A stretch of 64,000 bases of DNA from Cyanobacteria bacterium RI_101 (GCA_016471375.1 WGLZ01000046.1:16916-80915), one strand, 5' to 3'; shown: positions 33,600-43,626, counted from the first letter of the stretch. The notes: a model not told the origin generated them from the letters alone. Numbers and translations are program-made.

Positions 33600-33771
33600 A
33601 TTTTTTGAATTATAGAATTTATAGATGAGCCGCAAAGGCGCTCCTATGACGCTTCCCCCCTAACGGCTACTTCGACTAAGTACAGCGCCTTGCTAAGGGG
33701 GGCGCTAATCGGAGTCTGTTCATGATTCATGTAAATTGGCTACATTAAGCTCCCTATTGCCCCAGCCATTC
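33600..33771. other. Repeat-bearing spacer between hypothetical and AraC genes
   Basis: 172 bases between two convergent genes. The first half is A/T-rich; the second holds C/G-run sequences around 33654-33700 and the dispersed repeat at 33692-33728. No gene is visible. Confidence 0.5.
33692..33728. repeat. Dispersed 37-base repeat, copy 1
   Basis: This segment matches 44565-44601 at about 31 of 37 positions, including the exact shared end CTGTTCATGATTC. Both copies follow G-runs, and the second copy follows an inverted-repeat element directly, so the sequence may belong to the same repeat family. Confidence 0.6.
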
Positions 33772-34779
33772 TCAATCTTGGATTTGGCGATCGCGTCGGA
33801 AGGTTTGGGGGGAAACCCCTGTCCAACGTTTAAAGGCCCGGGTAAAATGGGCGGCGTCCTGATACCCTAACTCGGCGGCGATTTCAATGATTTTGAGGTC
33901 GGAGTTGACTAACCAGTGAATGGCTTTTTGATAACGCAGACGCGAAATGAGTTGGGAATAGGTGAGGCCGTCCTCCGCTAGTCGTCGCTGTAAGGTGCGG
34001 ACACTGCTTCGGGCGATTTCCGCGGCCACTTCGATGGCGGGATAATTTTCTCGCAACAATGGGGTCAGCGCCTGTCGGAGAGAGCCAACAAAGTCGAGAG
34101 CCGGGGCGGAAGATTGCAGGAGCTGAAGCGCTTCTTGACTCTCTGTCGGTGATTGCTGACCTAAAGGTAGGCTGAGAAAAGAGCGGGGAAAAACAATGGC
34201 GGTAAATCCTTGGGTCGGGTCAATGCGGGAGCGGGAAAGGGGATGATGGCCGAGATTGCCGATTTGTGGGGTTTGTAGATAAATTTCTAGGGGATACCAA
34301 TGGCGCCCCGCCGCTTTTTGGAGCAAATCGAGCATTAACAGCAACACCACTTGGGCGCCGCAGGGGAAATCGAGACCGTTGAGTTGGGTGAATTGATGCT
34401 GAAAGTATACTTGGTTTTCCTTGCTTGCCAATGACGATCTCACGCCGGTATTGTACAAGTTCAAGGCGCGAATGGTGGTTAAGATGGCTTCTCCTAGGGT
34501 CAGGGACTGGAAAATTAAGCGCCCAAAGGCGCCATAACTTTGGAGCGAAACTCGATTTTGAACTCGCCAGCCCAAATCATCAATCCCTTCGCGACGGGCG
34601 ACGTCGGCCAGAAAGGTAATCACGGGATGGAGAGGAATAAACGCGTCTGGTTCGTCTAAAGCGTAGACGGGGAGCTTAGCCCGTCGTAGGTAAGATTCGG
34701 TTGGGGTTCCGAGATCCTCTAAAAACGCGATGATGGGGGATAGATTCGCAATGCGAAGCAGGGGGATAGGAGGAGCCAT
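33772..34779 (-). CDS. AraC-family transcriptional regulator
   Basis: About 335 residues. The N-terminal 230 residues fit the Arabinose_bd-type domain of OruR/GadX-like regulators, with LRIANLSPIIAFLEDLGTP near the start. The C-terminal 90 residues hold two helix-turn-helix motifs: VAAEIARSSVRTLQRRLAEDGLTYSQLI and KIIEIAAELGYQDAAHFTRAFKRWTGVSPQTFRRD. The frame is open from 34821, but ATG 34779 (MAPPIPLLRIAN) begins where homology appears to begin. It is divergent from the exported-protein gene at 34925 and sits centrally in the accessory segment, so it may regulate it. Confidence 0.85.
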   Translation of the reverse strand: MAPPIPLLRIANLSPIIAFLEDLGTPTESYLRRAKLPVYALDEPDAFIPLHPVITFLADVARREGIDDLGWRVQNRVSLQSYGAFGRLIFQSLTLGEAILTTIRALNLYNTGVRSSLASKENQVYFQHQFTQLNGLDFPCGAQVVLLLMLDLLQKAAGRHWYPLEIYLQTPQIGNLGHHPLSRSRIDPTQGFTAIVFPRSFLSLPLGQQSPTESQEALQLLQSSAPALDFVGSLRQALTPLLRENYPAIEVAAEIARSSVRTLQRRLAEDGLTYSQLISRLRYQKAIHWLVNSDLKIIEIAAELGYQDAAHFTRAFKRWTGVSPQTFRRDRQIQD

Positions 34780-34924
34780 TGTCGAGATAAAGCGTGACGT
34801 CGAAGGAGAGGGCTGGCGCAAAATGGCAAGACCGTTTGGACAAAACTATCTATGATTAAGACCCGTTAAACAAGTTTTCAATCTGTTTATCCCGCTTTCT
34901 AGCAAAAATCTTTACAAAACCGCG

Positions 34925-35284
34925 ATGACATCCCCTTTGGTGAGAAACGTTTACGCTTTAGGGTCGGTCTTGGCTTTAATGGCGACAACCTTAGCGGCGA
35001 CGCCCCCGCTCCAAGCCCAGACAGCCGATCCGTTGCCCGGCGAGGTGGTGGACGCAATCGCCCAGAAGACGATTCAAAAGTTTAACAATTCGTCCTGCCA
35101 AGACCTGGCCGCTTCCATGGCTCAGGGCAAACAAGACCCCAATAGTCTGAAAGACCAGCTTACCGCCCGGTTTATCCAAAAATTACGCCAAGACCCCGAG
35201 TTGACGCAAGAATTTTTTGATCAAATTTCGACGCCGGTGTTAACCAAATTGTTTGAATGCGGCCTAGTTCCTCCCCAAAAATAA
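34925..35284 (+). CDS. Hypothetical exported protein
   Basis: A 119-residue protein with a signal peptide (about 1-32, ending LQAQT). The mature 87 residues are helical with two cysteines (NSSCQDLAA and FECGLVPP) that could form a disulfide. Family unrecognised. It is the first gene rightward of the divergent regulator and is followed 30 bases later by another exported protein. Confidence 0.65.
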   Translation: MTSPLVRNVYALGSVLALMATTLAATPPLQAQTADPLPGEVVDAIAQKTIQKFNNSSCQDLAASMAQGKQDPNSLKDQLTARFIQKLRQDPELTQEFFDQISTPVLTKLFECGLVPPQK

Positions 35285-35314
35285 CCCTTTCCTATCCATG
35301 GCGCCCCTAAAACG

Positions 35315-35611
35315 ATGATGCTGGCTCGGTTTCCTTCTCTCTTTTCCGCTGTTCTCCTGAGTATTGCCGCAACGGGCGCTTTAATCGGAGCGACCGCCGC
35401 CAGTGTCAATAAGACGAATACCTACGCCGAAGGTTATGCCGCCGGCGCCGCGAATACGGCCTACGCCATGGGCGCGATTTATCCCGCTTTACCCGCGGGA
35501 GCGACGATTCAAACCATTGGCGGCGCTACTTACTATCTCTACAACGGCGTATGGTTTAGTCCGTCCTATGGCGCAAACGGGGTTTATTACCGAGTAGTTC
35601 CCGTCCCTTAA
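35315..35611 (+). CDS. Small exported protein related to DUF6515-like C-terminus
   Basis: A 98-residue protein with a hydrophobic leader (about 1-30) and a short mature part rich in Ala, Gly and Tyr. LPAGATIQTIGGATYYLYNGVWFSPSYGANGVYYRVVPVP (about 59-98) resembles the tyrosine-rich repeat motif of the protein at 32253. Two adjacent ATGs (35315 and 35318) are possible starts. Probably part of the same envelope-related set. Confidence 0.65.
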   Translation: MMLARFPSLFSAVLLSIAATGALIGATAASVNKTNTYAEGYAAGAANTAYAMGAIYPALPAGATIQTIGGATYYLYNGVWFSPSYGANGVYYRVVPVP

Positions 35612-35795
35612 ATATTGATCCCAAATATTAATCCCAGTCGAGACAACATTATGCCTCCCCCCGGAAAACATTTTTGGAAACGAACATCCAAATAAGCTGA
35701 TATAGCGGCATTCTCTCGATTGAGGGAAATTCTAGCTCGGCTTGACCCTCGCCTATAGCCATTCTTGATCACTATTAACTAAGGAGAATTTTTCT

Positions 35796-37274
35796 GTGAG
35801 CAAGTCTTTTCCCTCTGTTTCATTGGTTTTATCGGCTTTAATGATTACCAGTGTCGTTGCCTCTATCCCATTTTTCCAAGGAATTGACGAAAAAGCCATG
35901 GCCGCGCCTACCCTAAAAGCCGAAGCTTTGACCCCAGAAGAAGCCCAAGCCATCGCCGTTGACGCCTATATTTACGGTTATCCTCTGGTAACGACGGAAA
36001 TTACCGGTTTGGCCTTTACCAACACCGTTAAACCCGATCCGAACACCCTGCAAGCGCCCCTCAATCAAATTGTTAATCAACCCGAATACCCGCCGGCGGA
36101 TTACAAGGGCGTAACGGCCCCAAACGCCGACACCCTCTACAGCGCGGGGTTTATTGACGTTAGTAAAGAACCTATCGTCTTTTCTTATCCCGATATGGGG
36201 AAACGCTATTTTCTCTTTCCCATTTACGATTTCTGGACAACGGTGATTAACGCGCCCGGTTCGAGGACGACGGGAGGCGCGGCTGGCAAGGTCTTGATTA
36301 CGGGGCCGGGTTGGCAGGGACAAGTTCCCCAAGGGATGACCCGCGTTAAATCTCCCACCAATCAGCTATTTATGATTGGACGGGTCTACGCGGATGGGAC
36401 TCCGGCGGATTTTGAGCGCGTCCACGCCTTGCAAAAACAATTGCGACTGGTTCCCCTCAGTCAGTGGGGTAAAGCTTACACACCGCCTCCGGGTCAGACG
36501 GGCGGCCCCTATACGCCGAAGGAAATTGTGCGGGATGTCATCTCAAAAATGAGTACAAAAGAATACTTCAATTTGATGGCGCAGACCATGAAGGCTAATC
36601 CCCCCGTTTTACCGGCAGACCAGGCAATCCTCTCCAAGATGGCCAAACTCGGCATTGTTCCGGGGCAAAAATTCGACTGGGATAAACTCGATCCCAAGAC
36701 GCAACAGGCCTTAGCCAATGTGGGTCAAGTCGTACTGGAAAAACTGGATCGCTGGCAAAAGACGGGAGGAAAAATGGTCAATGGCTGGTTAATCCCCGGA
36801 TCGGGAAACTATGGAGCAGATTATACAGGCCGCGCCGCCATCTCTGCTTTTGGCTGGGGAGCGAATCTTCCTCAAGACGCCGTTTATCCATTCGCGAAAG
36901 TGGATGGGACGGGTCAGCCCTTGTCGGGAAGCAATGTTTACAAAATGAGCTTCAAAAAAGGGCAGACTCCGCCGGTAGATGGGTTTTGGTCAATTACAAT
37001 GTATGACAAAGACTACTATTTTTATCCCAATCCCCTCAATAAACTCACCCTTAGTCCTCGCAATAATCTGCAATATAATGCCGATGGCTCGCTGGATCTT
37101 TATTTTGCTCATCAGCAACCAACAAATGTTCCAAAATCTAACTGGTTGCCGGCGCCGAAAGATGACTTTATTTTAATGATGCGTCTTTATTGGCCCAATG
37201 AAAAACCGCCATCGATTTTACCCACTAACAACCCGACCTGGACGCCCCCTGCCGTTGAAAAGGTAAAAGGGTAG
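35796..37274 (+). CDS. DUF1254/DUF1214 exported protein
   Basis: A 492-residue protein with a signal peptide (about 1-36, ending KAMA). The DUF1254 N-terminal part has DAYIYGYPLVTTEITG (about 52-67), GVTAPNADTLYSAGFIDVSKEPIVFSYPDMGKRYF (about 104-138) and SRTTGG. The C-terminal DUF1214 part has FWSITMYDKDYYFYPNPLN (about 398-416) and MMRLYWPNEKPPS. Biochemical function is unknown. The GTG start at 35796 has a good AAGGAG about ten bases upstream. Last gene of the accessory run. Confidence 0.88.
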   Translation: MSKSFPSVSLVLSALMITSVVASIPFFQGIDEKAMAAPTLKAEALTPEEAQAIAVDAYIYGYPLVTTEITGLAFTNTVKPDPNTLQAPLNQIVNQPEYPPADYKGVTAPNADTLYSAGFIDVSKEPIVFSYPDMGKRYFLFPIYDFWTTVINAPGSRTTGGAAGKVLITGPGWQGQVPQGMTRVKSPTNQLFMIGRVYADGTPADFERVHALQKQLRLVPLSQWGKAYTPPPGQTGGPYTPKEIVRDVISKMSTKEYFNLMAQTMKANPPVLPADQAILSKMAKLGIVPGQKFDWDKLDPKTQQALANVGQVVLEKLDRWQKTGGKMVNGWLIPGSGNYGADYTGRAAISAFGWGANLPQDAVYPFAKVDGTGQPLSGSNVYKMSFKKGQTPPVDGFWSITMYDKDYYFYPNPLNKLTLSPRNNLQYNADGSLDLYFAHQQPTNVPKSNWLPAPKDDFILMMRLYWPNEKPPSILPTNNPTWTPPAVEKVKG

Positions 37275-37432
37275 TAGGGTAGTAAGAATCAAATTAATGT
37301 CCTAAGACTTTGCGGTCGCTTTTTATGAAAAAATTTTAGAAAGCGATCGCTCCTTGTCTTCATGTCTTGTCAATTTAAGGGGCAATTTATTTGTAATCTT
37401 AGTTGCCCTCAATAGACATAAAATAGATTGCC

Positions 37433-39214
37433 ATGATTAAATCTTTGCGATTATTCCTTCAGTGGACGGTAATTTCGCCCGGTTTACTCCTCAGCGTTCC
37501 GCCTATCTTAGCCCAAGACATTCCGATTCTTCCGATAACTGCCGTCGGCAAATCTTGCGCGGAATTTAAGCCGCTGACTAACATTGTCGCGCCTAGCGAG
37601 TCCCTGCTAGAACAAGACCAATCCTTACCTTTTCCCACCCCGACAAGCGCCTGCGCCGCCGATCTGGTCATCCCTTCCCCCGGGCCCGATAAGCTCCTTT
37701 CGCAGCGATTTGTTGCCCCGCCGGCGCCCATTCCCGACCCTTCTCAAGGCAACGCGCCTTTGTCGCTTCAAAGGCGGGACAATCCCGATGACTGGCGGTT
37801 TACCTTTCAGCCCTACGTCACCGTCCCTGTGAGCGTCTATGGCAGCGCCACGGTCAAGGGTCGAACGGTGGACTATCGCCTCGGCTTGGGTTCCCTGTTA
37901 TAATCCCTAAAGGTAACGGCCAGCGCCAGAATGGAAGCTTGGAAAGGAAACTGGGGCTTTATTGTGGATGGCTATTATACGAGTCTAGGCTCCATCGCGA
38001 ATACTCAGCTTCGCATAGCCAGTCGGTCTAACGCCTTGGACTACCTCTTAAGTCGGGGGATTAATACCAATCTAGGAGAATTTGTCGATCAACTCGACCG
38101 GCAGATTCAAGGTTTTCGAGAGGTTAAAGAGGCAAAAACCGTTGAGATTGCCGCTCAATTGGAGGCGCTGACCCAAAAAGTTCAAACCTTGAAGGAGATC
38201 CTAGGACAAGATTTAGAGTCCTTACAGGCCGTTGCGGAAAATATTGATAGCTTGCGGGAGGAGTGGGCGCAAAAAGAGCAGAGGTTAGAAACTTTAGCCG
38301 CCAATATAGAATACCTAGGCCCTTTGCGAGAGTCCGGCTTTGGGCTAGAACCGGATCAGAAAATTAAAGCGGCCATCGCCCTTAACAGCGCCGCGGTTAA
38401 AAACCGGGATCAATTGCAAGACCTACAGGCGGAACTGGAGAATTTGCGTAATCCGTCCAATCTCGACCCGATCCGCCAAAATCTACGGCAAATTCAGGAA
38501 ACCTTACAGGCAACCCGGCAAAAAGTGGCGGAGTTACGCCGGATTGAGGAGAGCGAACCTCTCCGACAACTAGAAACCGCCCTAGAAGACAAGGAAGCCC
38601 AAGTGGCTCAAACTCTAGCAAAAGTCGACTCCATTCAAAACTTGATTGACAATCGGGGCCCCCAGGAGGTCAACAACGATGTTACCAGCAGTCTTGATTT
38701 TAATCAGGGTATTTATGATTTTGCGGTAACCTATAATTTGGGGGATACGCCTCAAACTGGTTTACCCAAAGAACCCTCGGGGCTATCCTTTCCGCGCCTG
38801 TGGTTTCAACCCATTGTCGGCGCTCGTCTGAACAGCTTGAATCTCAAGCTAGAGGACACGATTAATTATCAAATTTCCAGCGCCCTTGTCAACATTGAAG
38901 GCGCGGTGCGGAATACTTACCAAGCGGGTAAAGTCTGGTTTGAACCGTTGCTGGGAGCCAAGGTCAGCCTTCAACTCTCGGATCCGCTGGCGCTGTGGTT
39001 GCGGGGGGATTATTCGGGTTTTGGCATGGCCGGAGAGACTAATTACAGTTGGAATTTAATCTTTGGCATGGATTATTGGGCGCGGGAAAATATGTCTTTG
39101 CAATTGGGCTATCGTTTTTATGAAATCAATTATCAAAATGGTAGCGGGAGCGATGCTTTTGGTTTCTCGGAAAACTTTAATGGACCTTTTCTCTCGGCGA
39201 GTTTTTATTTCTAA
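37433..39214 (+). pseudogene. Outer-membrane beta-barrel protein gene interrupted by an in-frame TAA
   Basis: Two adjacent frames are one gene: 37433-37903 (156 residues) and 37931-39214 are in the same phase (498 bases apart, divisible by three). They are separated only by TAA at 37901-37903. Reading through gives RLGLGSLL-stop-SLKVTASARMEAWKGNWGF, a continuous barrel strand pattern in a 593-codon frame. It has a signal peptide (ending ILAQ), a Pro-rich stretch, a long coiled coil (about residues 190-420) and a C-terminal barrel ending in SFYF, the terminal Phe of outer-membrane proteins. One base change from a sense codon such as GAA, CAA or TTA would produce the stop. Alternatives are a sequencing error, readthrough or restart at the ATG at 37931. 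Confidence 0.78.
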
Positions 39215-39358
39215 ACGGCGCTTTTTATTGCTACCAATCGACGCTATTTTCATCACATGAAATCGATGAAACTTGACGTTTTTGAGTGTAAATTAACCTA
39301 GTCGATGTTAAGATTTGAAGTCTGCTCAGTTTACGCTACCCATTGCTTTCACCATAAC

Positions 39359-41581
39359 TTAAGGCAAACGGGGCCGAAAGCGCCGCAACCGGAGCGCGTT
39401 CAAGACCACGGAAATGGAACTCAGCGCCATGGCGGCGCCGGCGAAAACGGGATTAAGCAACCAGCCAAAAAGGGGATAAAAGAGGCCCGCGGCGAGGGGA
39501 ATGCCGAGACTGTTGTAGAGAAAGGCGAAAAAGAGATTTTGGCGAATATTAACCACCGTCGCTCGACTCAGTTGCAGAGCCGTCAAAATCCCCCGTAAAT
39601 CCCCCGCCAGCAGGGTAATATCGCTGGCCGCAATGGCCGCGTCAGTTCCGGCGCCCATGGCCAAACCCGCGTCGGCTTGGGCCAGCGCCGGCGCGTCGTT
39701 GACGCCGTCCCCCACCATGGCTACCCGTTCTCCTTGAGCTTGAAGGCGTTGAATCTGCCGAACTTTATCCGCCGGTTTTACTTCGGCGATGACCTGACGA
39801 ATGCCCGCTTCTTCGGCGATGGCCTGGGCCGTGGCTCGATTATCCCCAGTTAACAAGTAGAGTTTCAGCCCCTGCCTCTTGAGCGCCTGAATCACCGCCG
39901 GGGCGCCGGGTTTGAGGGCGTCCTTGAGGGCGAAGACGGCTTCCAGGTCGCCCTCGACCGCCAATCCCACCACCGTATGGCGCTCTAACTCCCACTGGCG
40001 GGCGCTTTCCCAGAGGGTCTGGGCCCATTCCTGAAAGTTAAACCATTCCAAGCTTCCCACCCGGGCTGATTGCCCCTGAACCCGTCCCTCCACGCCCCAA
40101 CCGGGACGGGAGCTAAAGTCTTGAATCTCTACAAGCTCGATGCCTTGACTTTCTCCATAGTTCACAATGGCTTGGGCCAGGGGATGGGGAGAATACCGCT
40201 CCAAGGAGGCGGCCTGTTGAAGGAGTTCCAACGCGCGACGGGGAGAAACCCCGGGGCGGGTTAAAAACTGGGTCACCACGGGTTTGCCCTCCGTTAGGGT
40301 GCCGGTTTTATCAAACACCACCGCGGTAATTTGGGCCGCTTTTTCCAAACTGGCGGCTTCTTTGATTAAGACCCCCAACTCGGCGCCTTTGCCGGTTCCC
40401 ACCATAATCGAGAGGGGCGTGGCTAAGCCTAGGGCGCAGGGACAAGCGATGATCAAAACTTCGATGAAGGTCAAAATGGCGAGGGTCGGGTTCCCGCCGA
40501 TGGTCCACCAGAGGATTAACGCCAGGAACGCAATCCCCAAAACCCCCGGCACGAACCATTGGGTAATCCGATCCGCCAGCGCCTGAATCGGCGCTTTCGA
40601 GGCCTGGGCCTGTTCCACTAAACGAATAATTTGGGCTAGAACCGAATCCGCCCCCAGATGGGTGGCTCGAATCACCAACGGCGCCGATTGATTGACCGTG
40701 GCGCCGATGACCCCGGCGCCGGGGCCTTTGGCCACAGGAGCGCTTTCCCCCGTCACCAAAGATTCGTCTACGAGGGATTCTCCCTCCACAATTTCCCCGT
40801 CCACCGGAATTTTCTCCCCCGGTCGGGCTAAAACTAGGTCCCCCAGTTTGAGGGTTTCAATCGGCGCTAGAACCCAGCTTTCCCCCCGGCGCGTTAACGC
40901 TTCCGCCGGTTGTAGCTCCAACAATTCTCGAATCGCCTGGGAGGCGGCCCGGCGGGCCCGTTTTTCCAGCCAGCGCCCCAAGAGGATTAAGGCGATAATC
41001 AGCGCCGAGGCTTCAAAATAAACCGCCGCTGTGAGTCCCTGACGGATTAAGACCTGGGGAAAGAACGCGACGAAGAGAGAATAGCCATAGGCCGCTGTGG
41101 TTCCCAAAGCCACCAAGGTATCCATGGTGGCGCTCCCCACCCGGGCCGCTTTCCAGGCGCCGCGATAGAACTGAGCGCCGCACCAGAATTGAACCGGCGT
41201 CGCTAGGATTAACTGCGTCCAGGGATGATGGAGAACCATCAAAGCCGGAGGCAGAGGCAGTCCCGTCATCATGGGCAACCCGCCGACAAAAAGTAGCCCC
41301 CCCAGTCCTAGGGCGACGGTTAACATCCAGGGAAAGGGTTCCGGCGGTTCTTCTGGGTTGTGCGGCCTCGCCACCTCGGCGCTGTAGCCCGCCCGTTCTA
41401 TAACTTGTTGTAAAGCCTCCGGCTGGATTTGCGTGGGGTCGTAGCGGAGGGTGGCCCGCTCTAGGGCGAAATTCACTTCGCAGTCCGTCACCCCCGGCGC
41501 TTTTTTCAGCGCCCGCTCAATAGCGCCGGCGCAGGCGGCGCAACGCATTCCCCGGAGGCGGAGGGTCAGGGTTTCTGGCAT
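39359..41581 (-). CDS. pacS: Copper-translocating P1B-type ATPase, PacS-like
   Basis: A 740-residue Cu(I)-ATPase. The N-terminal metal-binding domain has [10 protein letters not shown] (Cys14 and Cys17). It has an actuator-domain TGES motif (VTGESAPV), CPC in [14 protein letters not shown], the phosphorylation site [10 protein letters not shown] and [13 protein letters not shown]. The last helices have [11 protein letters not shown] and [17 protein letters not shown], matching Cu(I) transporters. Length and the [13 protein letters not shown] start favour thylakoid PacS over CtaA. No CopZ/Atx1 gene is adjacent. Confidence 0.88.
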   Translation of the reverse strand: MPETLTLRLRGMRCAACAGAIERALKKAPGVTDCEVNFALERATLRYDPTQIQPEALQQVIERAGYSAEVARPHNPEEPPEPFPWMLTVALGLGGLLFVGGLPMMTGLPLPPALMVLHHPWTQLILATPVQFWCGAQFYRGAWKAARVGSATMDTLVALGTTAAYGYSLFVAFFPQVLIRQGLTAAVYFEASALIIALILLGRWLEKRARRAASQAIRELLELQPAEALTRRGESWVLAPIETLKLGDLVLARPGEKIPVDGEIVEGESLVDESLVTGESAPVAKGPGAGVIGATVNQSAPLVIRATHLGADSVLAQIIRLVEQAQASKAPIQALADRITQWFVPGVLGIAFLALILWWTIGGNPTLAILTFIEVLIIACPCALGLATPLSIMVGTGKGAELGVLIKEAASLEKAAQITAVVFDKTGTLTEGKPVVTQFLTRPGVSPRRALELLQQAASLERYSPHPLAQAIVNYGESQGIELVEIQDFSSRPGWGVEGRVQGQSARVGSLEWFNFQEWAQTLWESARQWELERHTVVGLAVEGDLEAVFALKDALKPGAPAVIQALKRQGLKLYLLTGDNRATAQAIAEEAGIRQVIAEVKPADKVRQIQRLQAQGERVAMVGDGVNDAPALAQADAGLAMGAGTDAAIAASDITLLAGDLRGILTALQLSRATVVNIRQNLFFAFLYNSLGIPLAAGLFYPLFGWLLNPVFAGAAMALSSISVVLNALRLRRFRPRLP

Positions 41582-41636
41582 GGGTTCCGTCCAAACTGAG
41601 GCGGTTTTTGGCTAGGTTAACCCATCTCTCTGGGCT

Positions 41637-41855
41637 TTAGCGTTTGACCACGGCGCTGACAATGGTGGTGATGGTGGCGGTGGCCAGAAGTCCAAAGGCG
41701 AGATTAACGACCCACTGGGACGCTTGCTGGTAGGCGGCGAAACGGATGCTTTGCTCTTTGCTTTCTTCTCGTAGCGCCTGAATCGCTTCGGCGTTTCGTT
41801 CAACGGTTTCCGCTAGCTTATCTAGCATTTCTTCGGTCCAACGCTCTGTCATCAT
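41637..41855 (-). CDS. Small coiled-coil membrane protein
   Basis: A 72-residue protein with a charged helical N-terminus (MTERWTEEMLDKLAETVERNAEAIQALREESKEQ) and one C-terminal membrane helix (about 49-70). This pattern is common in cyanobacterial hypothetical proteins with no known function. A second ATG one codon downstream could be the start. Confidence 0.65.
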   Translation of the reverse strand: MMTERWTEEMLDKLAETVERNAEAIQALREESKEQSIRFAAYQQASQWVVNLAFGLLATATITTIVSAVVKR

Positions 41856-41885
41856 GGCTTTAACTTCCGAGTCAAAGAGAGGTTT

Positions 41886-43016
41886 CTAGGAATAGTTTCC
41901 GCGATCGGCTTCTAAAAGTAAAGCGGCGTTCTGTCCGCCAAAGCCAAAACAAAAGACCAAACTCCGGCGCCAATGGCCTTGCCGAGGGCCGAAGCGGAGG
42001 GGAAACTCCGGTCTTTCTAAACCTGTCGTCGGCGGTAAAATTCCCGCCCGTAACGCCTGACAACTAAGGACGGCGCCGAGGGCCCCGGAAGCGCCGAGGG
42101 TGTGGCCGGTGGCGCCTTTGCTGGCCCAGACTCCAACGCTCGGGGGAAACAGCGCCTGAATTAGGGAGCCTTCCCGTTGGTCGTTAAGACGGGTGCCGGT
42201 GCCGTGGGCGTGGATGAAATCAATCTCTTCCGGCTTAACGCCGCCTTGACGAAGCGCGTTAACGACGGCGTTCTTGGCTTGATCAAATTCCGGCGCCGGA
42301 TGACTCACATGACTAGCGTCGCAGGTTAGCCCCCAACCCGCGATCCGGGCGTAAATCCCGGCGCCGCGGGCCAGCGCCGAGCGCCGACTTTCCAACACCA
42401 GCAGAGCGCCGCCTTCCCCTAGGGCTAATCCTTCTCGGTTTAAATCAAAGGGAAAACAGCCTTTAGAGGCCAAGGCGCCCATTTGCTGAAAGCCCGCTAG
42501 AGTTAGGGGCGTAATCGGCGCTTCCGCTCCGCCGGCGATGACCAAGGAAACCCGACCCTGACGGATCAATTCCGCGGCTTGAATGATGGCTTGCAAGCCC
42601 GAAGCGCAGGCCGCCATGGGGGAGAGCGCCAATTCTTGAGACCCGATTAGGCGATGAACCCACAGCGCCGCCTGTTGGGGAAGCGTTGCTAACCAGTTCT
42701 GAATAACCGGATAGGGGGGCGTTAAAAACCGCTCCCATTGGGACTGAAACCCCCGACTGGATCCCACGACCACCCCGCAAGACTCTAGGGGGGTTTCTAA
42801 ACCGGCGTCTTCTAAAACCGCCGTCACTAGAGGGGGAATTAACTGCTCTAAAGTGGTCGGCGCCGGGTGGATTAAACCGAGGGGATAGGGGGCAAAGCCT
42901 GGGAACGGCGCTCTCGGTTTTAACCCGGATTGCCCCCGGAGGAGCGCCTCCCAGGTGGAATTTAGAGTGCCGAGACAGGAACTTAGCGCCAGCCCGGTAA
43001 TCACCGCCTCGTTCAT
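41886..43016 (-). CDS. Beta-ketoacyl-ACP synthase (FabF-like)
   Basis: A 376-residue thiolase-fold condensing enzyme, likely KAS I/II type. The catalytic Cys is in AACASGLQAI (about 150), and the two His are in HAHGTGTRLND (about 277) and GATGHTLGASGALGAV (about 312), giving the Cys-His-His triad. A Gly-rich FGFGGQNAALLLE block ends the protein. It is shorter than ordinary FabF (about 415 residues), so it may be an accessory paralogue rather than the housekeeping enzyme. The start at 43016 avoids overlap with the Uma2 gene nine bases upstream. Confidence 0.87.
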   Translation of the reverse strand: MNEAVITGLALSSCLGTLNSTWEALLRGQSGLKPRAPFPGFAPYPLGLIHPAPTTLEQLIPPLVTAVLEDAGLETPLESCGVVVGSSRGFQSQWERFLTPPYPVIQNWLATLPQQAALWVHRLIGSQELALSPMAACASGLQAIIQAAELIRQGRVSLVIAGGAEAPITPLTLAGFQQMGALASKGCFPFDLNREGLALGEGGALLVLESRRSALARGAGIYARIAGWGLTCDASHVSHPAPEFDQAKNAVVNALRQGGVKPEEIDFIHAHGTGTRLNDQREGSLIQALFPPSVGVWASKGATGHTLGASGALGAVLSCQALRAGILPPTTGLERPEFPLRFGPRQGHWRRSLVFCFGFGGQNAALLLEADRGNYS

Positions 43017-43024
43017 TAGCGTTT

Positions 43025-43606
43025 TTAGCGAGCGGTAAATTTTTGAATAGCTTCCAACCGAGAGGGAGTCAAGACGCATTCCTCCAGCAGGGCGATGTCC
43101 AAGTCCGGGAGTAATTGGCTCTTGGGCATAGCTTGATAACCCTCGTCCTCTAACGCGTAAATTAAAAATCGATTATCTTCCCACATCCAAACTTCTTGAA
43201 TGCCCAGCCGTTGATATTTTTCTAGTTTTTTGGGACTGCCGCTGGTTACGTTCACCTCGATAGCCAAATCAGGATGCTCTTTCTTTTCCCCCAAATAATA
43301 GGATTCATCCGGCTCAAAGGACACGGATTTTTCCTGAGATTCCCGAGTGGCGCTACCCACCGGGAAAAATTCAATACCTTGAGTAAACAAGTAATACTCG
43401 ATTAAAAATCCGATGATGGTTTTGATCGATTCGTGGTATTCTCCCAGGGTCATGAACTGAATCACTCCGTCTAGATAGGTAATGCGTAACCCTGACTTCT
43501 GCTCTATTGCGCCTTGAATCGCTTGAAAATCCTCCCAACTGTGGCGACCCGGAAGGACAAAATATTGATTTTCAGTAAGAGTTGGCGGAGAAGTGGCGAC
43601 GGTCAT
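43025..43606 (-). CDS. Uma2-family (DUF820) protein, tandem copy 2
   Basis: A 193-residue Uma2 protein, with ITYLDGVIQFMT, VSFEPDESYYLGEKKEHPDLAIEVNVTSGSPKKLEKYQRLG and EVWMWEDNRFLIY. It is about 90 percent identical by eye to the adjacent upstream copy, except for a short divergent block at about residues 61-80. The start at 43606 (MTVATSPPT) is the same as in copy 1. It is nine bases upstream of the KAS gene, possibly co-transcribed. Confidence 0.88.
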   Translation of the reverse strand: MTVATSPPTLTENQYFVLPGRHSWEDFQAIQGAIEQKSGLRITYLDGVIQFMTLGEYHESIKTIIGFLIEYYLFTQGIEFFPVGSATRESQEKSVSFEPDESYYLGEKKEHPDLAIEVNVTSGSPKKLEKYQRLGIQEVWMWEDNRFLIYALEDEGYQAMPKSQLLPDLDIALLEECVLTPSRLEAIQKFTAR

Positions 43607-43626
43607 GGGGACAGTCCTCGGCGTTT

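Noticed and set aside
37433..39214. Frameshift in the outer-membrane protein gene
   Set aside because: The two parts are in the same frame; only a single TAA separates them, so it is an in-frame stop.
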